A stretch of DNA of 64,000 nucleotides from Isoetes taiwanensis (Eukaryota > Streptophyta > Lycopodiopsida > Isoetales > Isoetaceae). Below are positions 12,393-25,398 of this stretch, one piece after another. Both the position numbers and the translations under genes were made by a program. The stretch lies in NCBI GenBank assembly GCA_021234155.1, contig JAJEKV010000002.1, positions 20,335,761-20,399,760 on the forward strand. The letters run 5' to 3'. Position 1 is the first letter of the stretch. Every line of letters starts with the position of its first letter. A model generated the notes under the pieces. It was not told the origin of the DNA. It searched no databases and worked only from the letters and a program-made list of their open reading frames with translations.

Positions 12393-14325
12393 TCATGGAG
12401 GGACTAGTCCTTTCTTTGTCAAATAACTCTCAAGATAGGGATCCATCTCTTTAGTCCCATCTAGTTCTCGATGCTTTGACAACATCTCGACATCGCTTTA
12501 CCAAAGAACAAGCCACTCATGATGGACATGAATAGTACTAGAAACTCATCTGTTGAGTAATCTAGTGGACTATAATTAACCTGGTGGATTTAGAGTCTGA
12601 CCTTGATTATAAAAGCACTTAAGAGCATCATCATCTACTATTACGATGTCCTCTTTTTGAATGCCAAGCCGATCCATCATAGTACCAAGATGTTTCACGG
12701 AAGACCGGGTTTGCCATTCGGATCTTTGATGTGGAAACTTTATCCACTTAGTTTGGTCCAAAATTGCACAAAGTCTCGATTCATGCCTGGTAAGACCCTA
12801 AGAACATCAATATTTTTGCGTTCCATTGAGGACCAGATGGCAACTCGAAACAATCTGAATGCCTCATTCATCATAACTTCTAAGTGTGGGCGAGGATAGA
12901 TCCACTTAGTATTCAATTCTAGAGGGACTTGTTCGAAGTCATCCCTGTTAATAAGCTTCTTAGGAAACGTTTTATACAAGACACCATTCAGATCAAAGAC
13001 AATAATTTTGTCACAAGCAGGTGGAGCCCTGAACCATGGAAAACAAAGAGTTAGCCATACAAAAATGATCTGCAATATACGCCAAGCGCGTTTTTGTCCG
13101 TCAGAAGTAAGCTACATATCGCGTCTGGCGTGAATTACCTTTCATCATCGTTGTCATCCCTAGCGGCGTGAAGGCGATATTTCACTCCCCTGATGCTTAT
13201 CGCCGTAAGCATCAACTCCACGGCTTAGTTCTGACACTTTTCTTCTATGAAAGCTAACTCGTGGTTTTGATTCCTAACCCCGGTTGAATCCGAGCTTGCA
13301 TGATCATCCCTGGACTTGTATCGTGAACTACCGTAGTCATATACCCCAAGTGTAACATTACCGCTTGAAATATTACCAAGCATGGACTCCATTGCTCCAT
13401 GATCTCACGCTCTTCAACAAAAGCATTTCGCCTTCTCCTGGAGGTTGCATTGCTTTTTGAACATTCTCGACTTGCCCTTGGAGGTTTTTATGAAATAGTA
13501 GTCCGGTTCTCTGCCCCTTTGTAAGGTACCAAAGCCAATGGGTTTTATCTTTGAGAGGACCCCAATCAGCCGTGGGTAGTAATTTTGAAAAACACTTCAA
13601 AGAAATCCCTCGGACTAGTCATCGTTGACGAAACTTAGACATCTTCTTGATGTCTTCGTGGCTTCTACCAATATACCCTCTAACATGAAGTTCACAGCAA
13701 GTGGTGTCAACAAAAAGCCTCAACAACATAGCTTTTGCCGATTGATTGCAAACCCATGTTTATTCAAGGACCCTTTTTTTTGTCAGCAATTCCAGAGTGA
13801 TGTCTTTTCTGTAAAGGTTGGGTGAACATCAAACCTGGCATTCATTCGTTTATCCGACCATCTGCTTTGTAGAAGACATTTTTCGCCGGGTTCATCCAAA
13901 AGAAAACATCGCCATGCACCTTATCCGATGCCCTTACCTTAGCTACCCCATACATCATCCGGCACAAGGGATATCATTATGAAGATTATACAAAGGCGAA
14001 CCGCATCCTCAACCAAGATCCTTTGTCTCAAAGAGAAGAGCCTCCCTAACGACCTTAGGCATTCCAAGCCCATGAAGCCACCAAAGTGTTTGGCTAAGAA
14101 GGAGGCCTCCCAAGTAAGTATGATGACAATAGTAAAGATTTCTCGCTTGTTGGGTTTGCACCAGTAAAAACTGCTGTACTCTTTTGAGTCACTTCTCCTT
14201 TTTGTACCCGCCATCCCAATACAAACAGAAATATTACGTGGCCTATTGTTGTATCAAATCAAGAGGAGATTTTATAGCCGTAGGAGTATCTAGGCATTGG
14301 AGTGCAGCCAAAGAAAGATCTTCGT
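12393..14325 (-). pseudogene. FCP1/HAD-like phosphatase pseudogene, copy A, 5'-truncated
   Basis: This is the second copy of the gene at 25399-28115, cut off inside the long first coding segment by the duplication junction at about 14325. The HAD core is identical to copy B from about 12730 to 13165, including motif I DLNGVLYKTF, the IWSSMERKN segment and the two frame breaks near the core and the C terminus. The part upstream, 13165-14325, is far more damaged than copy B: almost every CAG or CTG of copy B is changed or shifted here. The truncation removes the start and about the first third, so no functional product is expected. Confidence 0.8.
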
Positions 14326-17300
14326 GATGGGCCATGACCCATGCGAGGATCCCTCACAAGAGGGAGGTAGGACCCCAGGCGGGATCCAAAAGTTCAAGGC
14401 AGCCCTTCTGGCGATTCACGGTAGCCTAATAACCACCCTCCCGAGCTGGTTCCCCTATCGTAGTTGGATCCTCAGTTAGGGCCCCTCGGGGAAGGCCAAA
14501 AGATTCGGTCGGTCAAGGCATCAACCCGGCAGGCGTCCTGAAATTACGACGCAGAAGCCTGCCGATGTCTTCGTTTGGGCAGGAGGCTCCGGAATAACCA
14601 AATCGTAAGTCGTCAGAATGGTAGCGAGAAATTACCCCTGGGGTGGTACAGGTGGGTTTCCAAAGAAAAGAAAACACTCATGCCCTCCCACTGACGGTAT
14701 CATCCACATCCTGGAGCCAGTGACTCACGAGTGTGATGGGTGACTACTTTGGCTTCTTGGAGGTGGGGTGGTGTACAGGCTTGGTCCCAGCGGGGCAATG
14801 TCGTGATTAAAGGTCAGTGGCAGGAGAGCCAAATCAGGTCCGGAGGGGAGGTGGCGTGTCCCCAAGCCTTGGGAGAGAGAAATTCGAGGGCAGGCAGGGA
14901 GGATTTTAAGTGCGTGCTTTCCGTCAACACCCCCCCTCCCGTCAAGTCACGGCAAGGTCCGCCCGATCGTAAGAGAGGGCCTCCCAGCTTTCAAAACACG
15001 TAGGTTGCGAGGTTCTAGAAGGGTTTGCGTTTTGGGGGCCGAGACTTGATGCGGTACGGGACGGCGCAACTCTGGCGAGAATCTGAACAGGGGCGGCCGG
15101 GCGGAGTTTGGGCACGTCCTCCTCCCGATGTGGCAAGTAGAAGTCGGGCGCTTGATGGTAGACATTCATAAATTCGCAATTAATGCATTGTGCGAAAATA
15201 AATTCTGATTTTTTGCGAATTTGGATTCCTAATCCATCTCAGGCCACCTGACCAATTTTAAAATTTTCGGAGAAGGTCTAGGTCAAAGGGTTAGCATTAA
15301 ACGGTCAGGCTGACGTTAGGGAACAAAGAGGCGGCACCCTTCCCCCAAGTCAAACGAGGCCCGGACCTTGCGGGGATCCCTCACAAGAGGAAGTCCGGAC
15401 CCCAAGCGGGATCAAAAAGTTCTGGCGACCCTTCTGGCGGCGGCTCCCGATTTGCCGCGCTAACCACCACCCTCCGGGAGCCGGTTCCCCTATCCGGCCG
15501 TTTGGATCCTCGGATTCAGGGCCCTCTTGGGAAGGCCAAAAGATTCAGATGGGTCAAGGAGAACTTGTCAAACCGGCGGGCGATCTGAGAATTGACCTTG
15601 TAGAAACAGGTGTCTTGTCGTTACAGAGACGCAGGAGGCTCGGAATGGCAATGACGACCCTTCAAATCGTCAGGAATAGGCGAAATTACCCTAGGGACCA
15701 AGTTACAAGGTCGGTTTGCAAAGAAAAAACACTCATGCCCTCCACGGCCGGTATCCGCATCCACATCCTAGGCCAATTGACTCTGAGGTGTGATGGAAGT
15801 GAGCTACTTTGAAAGCGCTTCTTGGAGGTCGGATGGTCTTCACAGCCCGCGGAACTTGGTCCCGGGGCAATGTCGGCGTTCACAGTCCATTGGAGGCCCA
15901 AATCCGATTCCGGAGAGGAGGTGCCCGTCGGTCCCGGGGCCTTGGGGAGAGAGAAGTGAGACAGCAAGCTTCACGGAGGATTTTAGAGTCCCGTGCTCAC
16001 TGGCGTCAACCTCCCCACTCCACGTCAAGTCCGCGGCAAGGTCCTTTGGAATCGACAAGGAGAGGGCCTCAAAGCGTAAACCACAGTGAGTTGCCGGGTT
16101 CTAGAAGGTTTTCGTTTTGGGGCCAGGCAATGCATTGCACAGGACTGGCTGCGCAGCCAGGGAATATGACAGGGAGGGGAACTGGAGGCGGAGTTTGGGC
16201 CTGTCCTCCTCCGATGTGGCAAGTAGAAGTGGGGCGCTTTTCGCTTATGGCAAGACATTCATAAATTCATAATTAATGCATTGTCACGAAAAATAAATTA
16301 TGATTTTTTTTGCCTGGTTCCTAATCCATCTCGGCCTGACCCAATTTTGAAATTTTAGGAGAAGGTCTAGGTCAAAGGTTAGCATTAGAGCGGTCGGGCA
16401 GCGGGTTGCGGGGCAACGGCGGCACCCTTCCCAAGTCAAAGCGAGGCGGGGACCTTGCAGGGATCCCTCACAAAGAGGAGAGTCCAGGACCCCAAGAGGC
16501 GGGATCCAAAAAGTTCGAGGCAGCCCTTCACTGCGTTCTCCCGGGGGCTTCTGCAGCTGGCACCACCTCTCGGGCAGGTTCCCCTATCCGCCAGTTGGAT
16601 CCTCGGATTCGAGGGGGCCCCTCTTGGGGGCCCAAAGATTCAGTCGATGCGGGAGAACTTGTCAAACCCCTTGAGGGTGTCACGAAATTGACCTTGTAGA
16701 AACATGATGTCTTGTCCGTTCGGACGCAGGAGGCTCAGGAATGGCAAATGGACCTGCCAAATCGTCGTAGAATGGCGAAATACCCTAGGGAGCAAGTTAC
16801 AAGGTGGTTTTGCAAAAGAAACACTCATGCCCTCCCGGCAGTATCCATCCACATCCTAGGCCAATTGACTACGAGTGTGATGGAAGTGAGCTACTTTGGC
16901 GCTTCTTGGGAGTCGGGTGGTCTTCTGGCCCGGAACTTGGTCCCCGGGGCAATGTCGGCGTTACGGTCCATTGGCGAGCCGTCGTGATTCCGGGAGGGGA
17001 GGTGCAAGCGTCCAGGTCCCCGGGGCCTTGGGGAGAGGAAGTCCGGGGCAGCGGCTTAGGGGGAGGATTTTAGAATTCCGTGCTTTGGCGTCCAACACCC
17101 CCACTCCCGCGTCAAGTCACGGTGCAAGGTCCCACCCGAATCACGACAGGAGGGGCCTCCCAAAAGCAGTAAACCACATGGGTTGCAAGGTTCTAGAAGG
17201 GTTTGCGTTTTGGGGAGGCGAGACTTGGTCATTGCCTGGGACCTGCCCGGCTGGCCAGCCAGAATACGGAGCAAAGGGGAACCGGCCGGGCCGGAGTTTG

Positions 17301-18198
17301 GGCCTGTCCTCTCCCGATGTGTAAGTAGAAGTCGAGGGCTTTTCACGATGTAGAACATTCATAAAATTCGCAATTAATGCATTGTCTGAAAATAAATTAT
17401 GATTTTTTGCCATTTGGATTCTAATCCATCTCGACCCCACAGCCCAATTTCGAAATTTTTGGAGAAGGTCTAGGTCAAGGGTTAGCATTAGAGCGGTCGA
17501 AGGCGGCCGGATTGCGGAACCGGTAGCACCCTTCCCAAGTCAAGCGAGGCCCGGGACCTTGCGGGGATCCCTCCGCAGGGGGAGAGTCCCAGACCCCCAG
17601 AGGCGGGGATCAAAAAGTTCAGGACCCACGCTTCAGCGGTAGCTCCCGTTTGCAGTAATGACCACCCTCGGGGCCCGGTTCCCCCATCCGTAGTTGGATC
17701 CTCCCGATTCCGGGAGCCCCTCTTCGGGGAAGGCCCAAAAGATTCAGGTCGGTTAGGGAGAACTTGTCAGAAGCCGTGAGAGCGTCTGAGAATCGACCTT
17801 GTAGAAACATGATGTCTTGTCGTTAAGACGCAGGAGGCTCAGGAATGGCAAATCGACCCTTCCAAATGGAATCAGGAATAGGCGAAATTACCCTGAGGAG
17901 CAAGTTACAAGGCGGTTTGCAAAGAAAAGAAACACTCATGCCCTCCACGGCGGTATCCAGCATCCACATCCTGACCAATTGACTAAGAGTGTGATGGAAG
18001 TGAGCTACTTTGGCGCTTCTTGGAGTCGGGTGGTCTTACGGCCCGCGGAACTTGGTCCCGAGGGCAATGTCGGCGTTCGAGTCCATTGGCGAGCCAAATC
18101 GGATTGGGAGAGGGAGGTGTAGCCCGTCGTCCCGGGGCCTTGGGGAGAGAAATTAGGGGCAGCAGACTTAGGGGGATTTTAGGGTCCGTGCTTTCAAT
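14326..18198. repeat. Tandem array 2, units of about 1.1 kb
   Basis: The marker GAGAAGGTCTAGGTC recurs at 15270, 16359 and 17462, giving periods of 1089 and 1103 bp, with a partial unit on each side. It is the same repeat family as array 1, but its units are 20 to 50 bp shorter, mostly from scattered small deletions at CG, CAG and CTG sites rather than one block. It has roughly one unit fewer than array 1. It ends at the CACTA side at about 18198, at the same unit position as array 1. Confidence 0.9.
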
Positions 18199-18989
18199 TT
18201 CTCCAAAGAGGGTAGAGGCCATTAGGGCGATCCGGTAGTTGGACTTCACCCTTGTATGGAGTGTCTAGGTGACATATGTTGGGCAGCGTGGAAGAAATTG
18301 CTTATGGAAGTTGCAATATTATTGTTGCCTATAGTATACACAAAATAATCGTGTCAAAGTATTTTCTTATTCATATGTGAAAAAATATAATATTAATACA
18401 AATTGCAAGTTCAAACAATGGTGGTCTCATATCATAAAAATAGTCTAGCCTCCATATTACATTTGTCATCTCTTCTTGGCCCTCAAATATCTCGGCCGGG
18501 GCTTGAGCCTTACACGGATTACAAACCACCAAGTATCTTGCAAAGGATGCGGAATGAAGGTGACCTACAAAACCTCTATTACATTAGCTCATTTAGTATT
18601 ACATATATAAATTTATCAAATCTAAGTAAACATACTTGTTCACATTGCTCAACCCTCATGGCGTGTCTTGACCCGATATCGACCAGGTGAATCTAGTGAA
18701 TACAAACCACTATGATCTTTGCGTATAGTGGCATGAGCACCAGTACATAAAGATCAAACCATTCTACATCAAACAACATTGCTTTGAATATTGCTGACCA
18801 TATCGACCTCAATGATAGTCTTAATAGTTCCAATCCATTCCAACATTGCTTATTTGGATTTAGGTGCACTTACCGGTCGGCAAACTGTATTAAACTTTCT
18901 GATATGCCACAATCATAAGTCGCGTTTCCTTCATCAGGTGCTTTTCCGTCGGAAGTGAGCACCGAGGAGAACCACATTGATGCATATGA

Positions 18990-21960
18990 ATTATACTATA
19001 AAGAAAGAAAACAAAGCGTTCAAAATAACAAAGGAAAATGATAACTATATATAAAGTTGCACTTACACAATGAACCATACCTTTAGTATATGCCAATTCT
19101 TCACTAGAAACATGTTAGCCGCGTTCCTTGCAGCCTCTAGTTGTTGGGACAACAAAATTTTGTTTATATCACTTGGCATAGCTTTGTAGATCGTTGGAAA
19201 TGGTTGTTTCGCGATACTTTTGTCGATGAAAATCTTCTCTCATCATCTCTTTTTGTTTTTGCTTCGCCATTGCCTTTTATCCATTTCTCCATGTGAGTGG
19301 AGTTGTAGATGAAAACTTATTGACTTTAAACTTGTTCCTCTATTGTGAAAAATTTGCTTTCGCGGTCTTCCTTCGGAACTTCTCCAATTATAGTCGGGTT
19401 GTCTTCATCGGTCCATAATCGTGGAGCATTGGGGTGTAGATCGGTAGAACTTCGGTGACATAGAATAATGACTCGGGCTAACCATCGGGCCTTGCCTTTG
19501 GCGCACAAAAGTCCTTGAGGACCTTTAAAAATGGATTCTATGAAAAACATCCACCTAGGATTGGTTGTGCACAAGCTCCATAGACGTCCACTAAGTGAAC
19601 TAATAGGTGAGTTTGTATGTCTAAGAAACTCGTTGGGAATTCTTTCTCGAGCATACAACATGCTTCAACTAACTTTATGTGCGCAATTTCTATTGTTGGA
19701 ATCTCTTTTTTTTGTAATCCATCTACATGTCAATAGGAAAAGAAAAACAAATTGTGAGTTCAAAATCAAGTCAAATAAAGTGATTTCAAAATGCAATGCG
19801 AACCTAGAAAACTCGATAGGAGACATATTGCATGTAGTGGACCGTCGTGAGCGACCTCTTAGAACAATAGGCATAACAAAGCGCACATGTCGAATGCAAT
19901 TATGTTGCGTTCAAGTACTTAAACATACAATGTAAACTAGCGATAATGAGCGCGAAGCATACGCAACATCTTATGCCAATGGTGGGATTTCAACCTGTTG
20001 ACTCCCCCGTTCAAAAAGTTATTCATAGCGAATGCATATATCGTCGAGTCTTTTATAGCCTTGATATCATCTGGTGAGCTTCATACCTTTTCTGAAACAC
20101 CCATCCAATCGACTGTGGCCTTGTTCCTTCTTCTACATTTAGCCATGCTTTGGCCTTGATCCAGCTTCTTGTAGATCCTCCGTATTTTGTCCTTACATCA
20201 CGTGGCGTGCCTCCAAATGGGCGGCGAAACATTTTTGAAGATATGCATAGGATCAAGAAGATGATGGATCTTCAATTACATCCAATATGGTAGAAGGAAG
20301 AAGGATGATTTCCACTTCATTCCCCGACTTGTTTGTCCTTCTCATGACTTTTTTTTTTTTTCTTTGTTTGCGTATCCCATTGGTTACCCCAATCTTTCAT
20401 TGTCAACCTTTTGGGAGGTTCTTGATTCTTGTGTTTGTCTCTTGGGCCCTACGTATCGAAAGTCGATTTTCAAGTGGTAGGAATCTCACGAAGTTTGCAT
20501 AGACATTCTTGTGCAATGCCGTTGGCCGGCGTGAATTCAATTGTTCAAATCCACACAAGTGGCATCGTGACATATCCAGACACTTGAGTCCGGAGATTTC
20601 ATACAAACCCGGGCCAATCACTTCGTTGTCCACATCGGATTGCTCTCAAAGGTAAATCTTTGTTCCGCATGGAGTTCTCTTGAGACATCATAAACTTCAA
20701 TACCTACACTCCCACGGTACAAAAAGTTCATCAATAACTATTTTGAGGTATGGATCCTAGTGTATCGGCTTTTTAGGTCACGGTACTAGTAAGACAACCA
20801 TTAAATGGCTAGTCTTCATTAGCAACCATGGGGGTAGATTGTAGTTGATTAACACCACTGGTACGTTGACCATGCGGCCGGTAGGCGTCCATAAGGATTA
20901 ACGTCATCCGTTGCCGGACCCTAATCCCGAGATTTCGTGGCTCACTTCCAAATTACGGCCATGTTTCATCAATATGCTTCCATTGCTTGCGATCACTAAC
21001 CACACGAAGCATATTGTCACTTGATGCATTAGCGACACACCAACCCATGATGGAAGCTAGAGACTCACATCGAAACAATAGCTTTATCTTGGCGGGATCA
21101 ATGGAAATGGCGAACCACCTTTATCGGGACGGTCTTTCCCTTGGCGTCTAGATTGTACCTAGCAGCACCACATTTAGAGACGCGTTTTTGTGTCCTTGTA
21201 GATGTCATTTGGATAATATACCATGTCATCATTTGGACAAGCATGAATCCTATGGTATCCCAAACCACTACTTGCCAATATGTTTTTATTTCATCGCGGC
21301 TCCTAGGTATAGTGTTCCCTTGTGGAAGTATTTTCTCTTGTAATAACCTGCATGAAGTCGTTGTTTTTCTCGGATACATTCATTCAATCACGAATTCAAT
21401 TAACTTGGTGATTTCAAGTGTACTTACCGTAACAAAGTCGTATTTGGCGTTGCTCCATTTAATTTGGCTTGAAGGTTTAATATCAATAAAGATGTTGCCA
21501 ATCTAGATCTGGTTGCCCCATATATAATACTTTGTGCCTCCTCCAATAAATCTTCATGACCGTCAATAGGAGTATTTGCTTCTTCCGTCGAGGTCGTTGT
21601 CCGAAGATCGGGTAACGCATCTAACATATCGGCCATGGGTTCCTCAACCTCCATGTGGCCGACGTCGTCTTCATCGTTATTGCTCGTCGTCTTCATCGTT
21701 GTGCTCGTCCTCTTCGATGTTGTACTCTTCATCATATGTTGTCTTAGATGTTTGTACCATATTGCTCGATGTATTCTATTTTCGCTAGCCGCGGCAATGA
21801 CTCTTGATGTAAGCCAATTCGTGACAAAACTTGGATGTGGTCTCATATCCACTTTCGCCCGGCCTGATTGCGGATACAAAAATATATGTTACATGCATTG
21901 AGGCGTGGCAGTGAGTTCTTAAACATGTTGTAATATAAGAAATATAAATTTCCGCGTCTT
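18990..21960 (-). pseudogene. TNP2-type CACTA transposase, copy B, interrupted
   Basis: Open pieces on the minus strand cover the same domain order as copy A. At 21879-21424 is the acidic N-terminal part, ending in a leucine-rich LATSLLILNLQAK segment. At 21379-21098 is the start of Transposase_21, with IPRSRDEIKTYW, a CGAARYN knuckle half and VVRHF. Near 20633-20403 is the GPGLYEISGL segment, near 20256-20053 the KAKAWLNVEEGTRPQSIGW segment, and at 19661-19326 the DUF4218-like region. Copies A and B break at different places, so neither copy's frameshifts are all shared; a consensus could be much more intact than either. Not expected to be functional as written. Confidence 0.85.
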
Positions 21961-22059
21961 AAGCAAAACCACTTATTGATGATAATAATCATATAATTTC
22001 ATTCCACAAAATAATAATTAAATACATGGTAAGACTCCCCACAAAGGACAACACAACTT

Positions 22060-23400
22060 ATATTAATTATAATTCGAGTACATCATCAAAAGACCTGCGG
22101 TATTGGTCTACAGTATTCATCTTGAATGAACAATTCATCACCAACCGCGAAGACTCTTTATAGCATCTACCATAATATATCTCCTTCAATTTTCCTTTAA
22201 AGAAATCTTCTTGGTCCTTTTTTGCCTCGGCGAAATCACAATTGGTAGCTCTGGATTCTCGATAGAGTTGTTAATAAAAGCAACAAGGTTTCCATGTAAT
22301 TGCGGACGACCATCAATGTATTTCAAATCTTTCTTTATTTATCGAAGGCTATTATTCTTAGTGCATTAGAATTTAGGCCATAGATGAGCATCGCCATGTG
22401 CTTACTCAATTTATGCCAAGCCTCCGGAAGTTGTATTCGGGACCTACATATGGCATCAAAGGAACACTTTCGTGCCATCTTTGACTTTTATATTTGTCAT
22501 AATATATAATCCCCAGACCAGCACGGGGACACGACTAGTTTAATCAAGTCTTGCCTACCCCCAATATGTAAATGGCTCCCCATAAATAATTGGCTTACCT
22601 CTAGGCCATATACCAAATTTTTCACGATCATCGTGTCGTAAAAGGCTTTAGCAAATGGACTAGTTCTGTGAATGCTATTTTCTTCCACAGGGATCTAGTA
22701 CATTCAATTGTGGTGAACGTTGTTATTTCCTAGAATCATGGCTTTCACGGCCATCGTAGGAAGTTCTATCACGTAATGGGATACTCTTTGCGAAGTTGAT
22801 GGCTTTTCTTTTGCGGGTTCTCTATGAAAGCATTTATGGTGTCAATATCATCGCTTCCAAAGGACAACATGGCCCCAAAATCTACATATTGCTTCCGAGC
22901 TCACTTCATTCTCGGTTTCTTCCTAAGAAAATGCAAGTAAAAATAAGTTGAGATGTCGATTCAAATGTTGAGAAGCTGTTGGCGTACCTCGTTGGAATAT
23001 CCGACATGTGCATCGAGAGCGCTGGATTTATCGACCATTCACCGATGTATTTATCAGCGTGATCGATGATAGTCTTTCTCATCCGTTTTATTTGTCCTTT
23101 GCACATCACAAGAATTGCAATAAAGCCGCTCTGTCAAGTACAACCCGAAAAAAAGTTTATTAGGATACAAAGTTGGCAATCATTGAAAACATGTTTCTAG
23201 TACATACGTCGGGCGGCATTCATTTCGTGCATGCCACTAAGGCTCGCGGGAAGACTTCGGACCAAGGGTCTAAGTGGACTATTTGTGGCAATTGTTGGAG
23301 TAACATCTTTCTTGTGATCGCCATTTAACAATCTTAGCGGCTTTTGTTGCATTTTACGTTCATGGTCGGCACGACGTTTGTCCATGTTGTTTACTACAAG
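22060..23400 (-). pseudogene. SET-domain-like coding relic, copy B (tentative)
   Basis: Equivalent to 9050-10400. Copy B preserves YIDGRPQLHGN, AFINNSIENPELP and a following NCDF-like step better than copy A, and GVGDELF-like sequence near 22130. Upstream segments include a 68-codon open piece (23403-23197) beginning with basic, Gln-rich sequence and a 67-codon piece (23109-22906), each possibly an exon; they match no family I know. The assignment rests on the order of short motifs across frames and is weaker than the transposase call. Confidence 0.42.
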
Positions 23401-23451
23401 CAAAAATGTTAATAAAACTAATTTAATGTATTAATGTGACTTTAGATCTAT

Positions 23452-23870
23452 TTGATTGAGGGCCCCGAACTCCCGATATCTAGTCCTCCATTCAGGATGG
23501 AGCCGACTAAAAGACCTTGATCACGCAACCCTAAACCCATATTGTAATGTTTAGCAACCACTAATTGTGGGACTGAACCCGATACACCTAGTCCTCTCCA
23601 TTCGAGATGGAGCCGACCGATACCTTGATCATGCTACCCTTCATACAATTTGTAATATTTATAGACAATATGATTGAGGTAGGCCTGACCCGATACACGT
23701 AGTCCTCCCATTCGAGATGGAGCCTACCAATGATTCTTGATCAAGTTACCCACACTTTTGAAAATTTATAGACAATATGATTGAGGTAGGCTGAACCCCA
23801 TACTATAGTCCTCTCCATTCGGGATGGAGCTGACCGATATCCGATCAACCTACCCACACTTTTGTAAAAC
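23452..23870. repeat. Four tandem repeats of about 115 bp, copy B
   Basis: Collinear with 10432-10850. The TAGTCCTCTCCATTCGAGAT core recurs four times, again followed by AT-rich tails. The unit boundaries are the same in both copies, so the repeat expanded before the 13-kb duplication. Confidence 0.85.
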
Positions 23871-24059
23871 ATTTTTAAAGAACTTTTTGCTTTAATCAAT
23901 ATCTATGAGGAATTAATGGTATGAACATGATAAACTTAGTGTTAATGCAATATCTTACCTTATGAAGAGAGAGAAAACACGCCCACGGGCCAAGAACTCT
24001 CAAGAGGTCGACTACAACAACAATGAAATAAAGATAAATACCCTCTCGGGTTCCCCGCC

Positions 24060-24506
24060 AAAAATATCGCTTCTATCATCGACGTTTAACGTCGATGATC
24101 GGCGTTCAACACCACGTAGGCATGCCTAGCGGGCGACCCGTCGCCGCCTCGGCCGACCACACATTCAATGTCATTCCGACCAACGCCGATGATCGACGTT
24201 CCCACGCCACGCCGCGACCCACGCCGCATCGGGGGCGTGCATCGCCATGTCATCATCGACACAACGCCGATGATGGACGCTTTCGCCCGCCGCATAGCCA
24301 CGCGGTCGTCGGCGACCGTGTAGGCATGCCACGAGGCCAAAGGCGACACGTCACTCCAACTGAGCGTCGATGATCGACGTTAAATGGTCACTGGTCGACG
24401 TTTGACTGGTCAACGTAGACGATCGACGTTGACCGTCGATTATCGACCCGTTTAGGTCGACAATCGACGGAGAAATGTCGATTATCGACGTTGATCCCTT
24501 GTAGTG
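24060..24506. repeat. CACTA subterminal motif array and terminus, copy B
   Basis: CG(C/T)CGATGATCGACG-type motifs recur at about 24077, 24090, 24184, 24265 and 24365, then as GTCGATTATCGAC forms to 24495. The array ends in CCCTTGTAGTG at 24506. The motif differs from copy A mostly at the C or T of CG steps. Confidence 0.88.
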
Positions 24507-25398
24507 ATCCGTGATTATAACAAAAGCTTAAACTTGAGAGTATCGATCTTAAAAAAGCACGTAACTATCAAAGGGCCCAAAACTTGTTAAAGACATTAAA
24601 AATGCTTTGCATTTCCTTATCGAATACCTACCTATTCTCAATGAAGTGTTGCACAATGATTTGAAACTCCACCCAACTTCGGTGACTTCGGTATGCACCT
24701 GAGTCTGGAATAGAAACGAACACATCACCATTACCATGTTATTCAAAGAAGGGAATCATCCAAGCAAGCAAATCGTAAAGAAAAAGGAAAATGGTAAGTA
24801 AAATCCAAAAATCTAGCCCGCGGCAGAATCCTAGGAAAAAAAAATAAAATTGAGCCTTGCCTATTAAACTTCAAATATGAACCTATCCCGAACCAAATCT
24901 ATCAAGGTACCCCTTGGCATATCTACCACGATGCAAAGCTCCTCTGCACCACCCTTTTCGTGTTTTGATACATTACCAAAACTCCCATATATTTTTAGTG
25001 TATGCGTTTACGTATAAAGCCAATAAAAAACCCCTTGTTGTCCACGCTGATATGATTTACGCCTAACAAAAGTGAACCCCCCTTGGATTAGGGACATGTG
25101 TTGCAATCACAAAGAATAACACGAACTGAAAAGCTCAAAAAACCATCATTCATTTAAATTGGATTTATGTTTGTTCCAAAAGCACGCCACTTTTGCATAC
25201 CCTTTTTTCAATATAGTGTTGTGGTGTGTGACATACTGTTTTGCAAGGTTGTAAATTTTTACATTATAGTAGTGGGTGGTTTAACATTTTCTTGTTTTAG
25301 TGTGAAGAATGTGTTGTTTGATTAGCATTTGTAGATAACAACACATCAATATACACAGAACACTTTTTACATTGTATTCACTTGATATAAAGATTACA
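24507..25398. other. Flank between CACTA terminus and FCP1-like gene, copy B
   Basis: AT-rich non-coding DNA collinear with 11493-12392. The most divergent patch between the copies is around 24940-25020, where differences are not confined to CHG sites. No gene or RNA feature seen. Confidence 0.6.

Larger units (their letters stand above)
613..14325. repeat. Unit A of a 13-kb tandem segmental duplication
   Basis: This unit contains array 1, CACTA element copy A and a 5'-truncated FCP1-like pseudogene, in the same order and orientation as unit B (14326-27381). Matching anchors lie about 13.01 to 13.04 kb apart: the array/CACTA junction (5163 and 18199), the CACTAC terminus (11492 and 24506) and the gene end (12393 and 25399). 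The right edge at about 14325 is a junction: FCP1-like coding sequence passes directly into the middle of an array unit with only a few bases of possible shared sequence. Unequal exchange or replication-based duplication would give this structure; an assembly artefact is the alternative. Confidence 0.85.
18199..24506 (-). mobile_element. CACTA (En/Spm) DNA transposon, copy B
   Basis: Collinear with copy A throughout, with the same terminus (CACTACAAGGGATC on the minus strand, ending at 24506), the same subterminal array, 115-bp repeats, SET-like relic and transposase relic. Both copies share the same flank beyond the terminus, so they arose by duplication of one insertion, not by two transpositions. 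The left terminus is again absent. Confidence 0.85.
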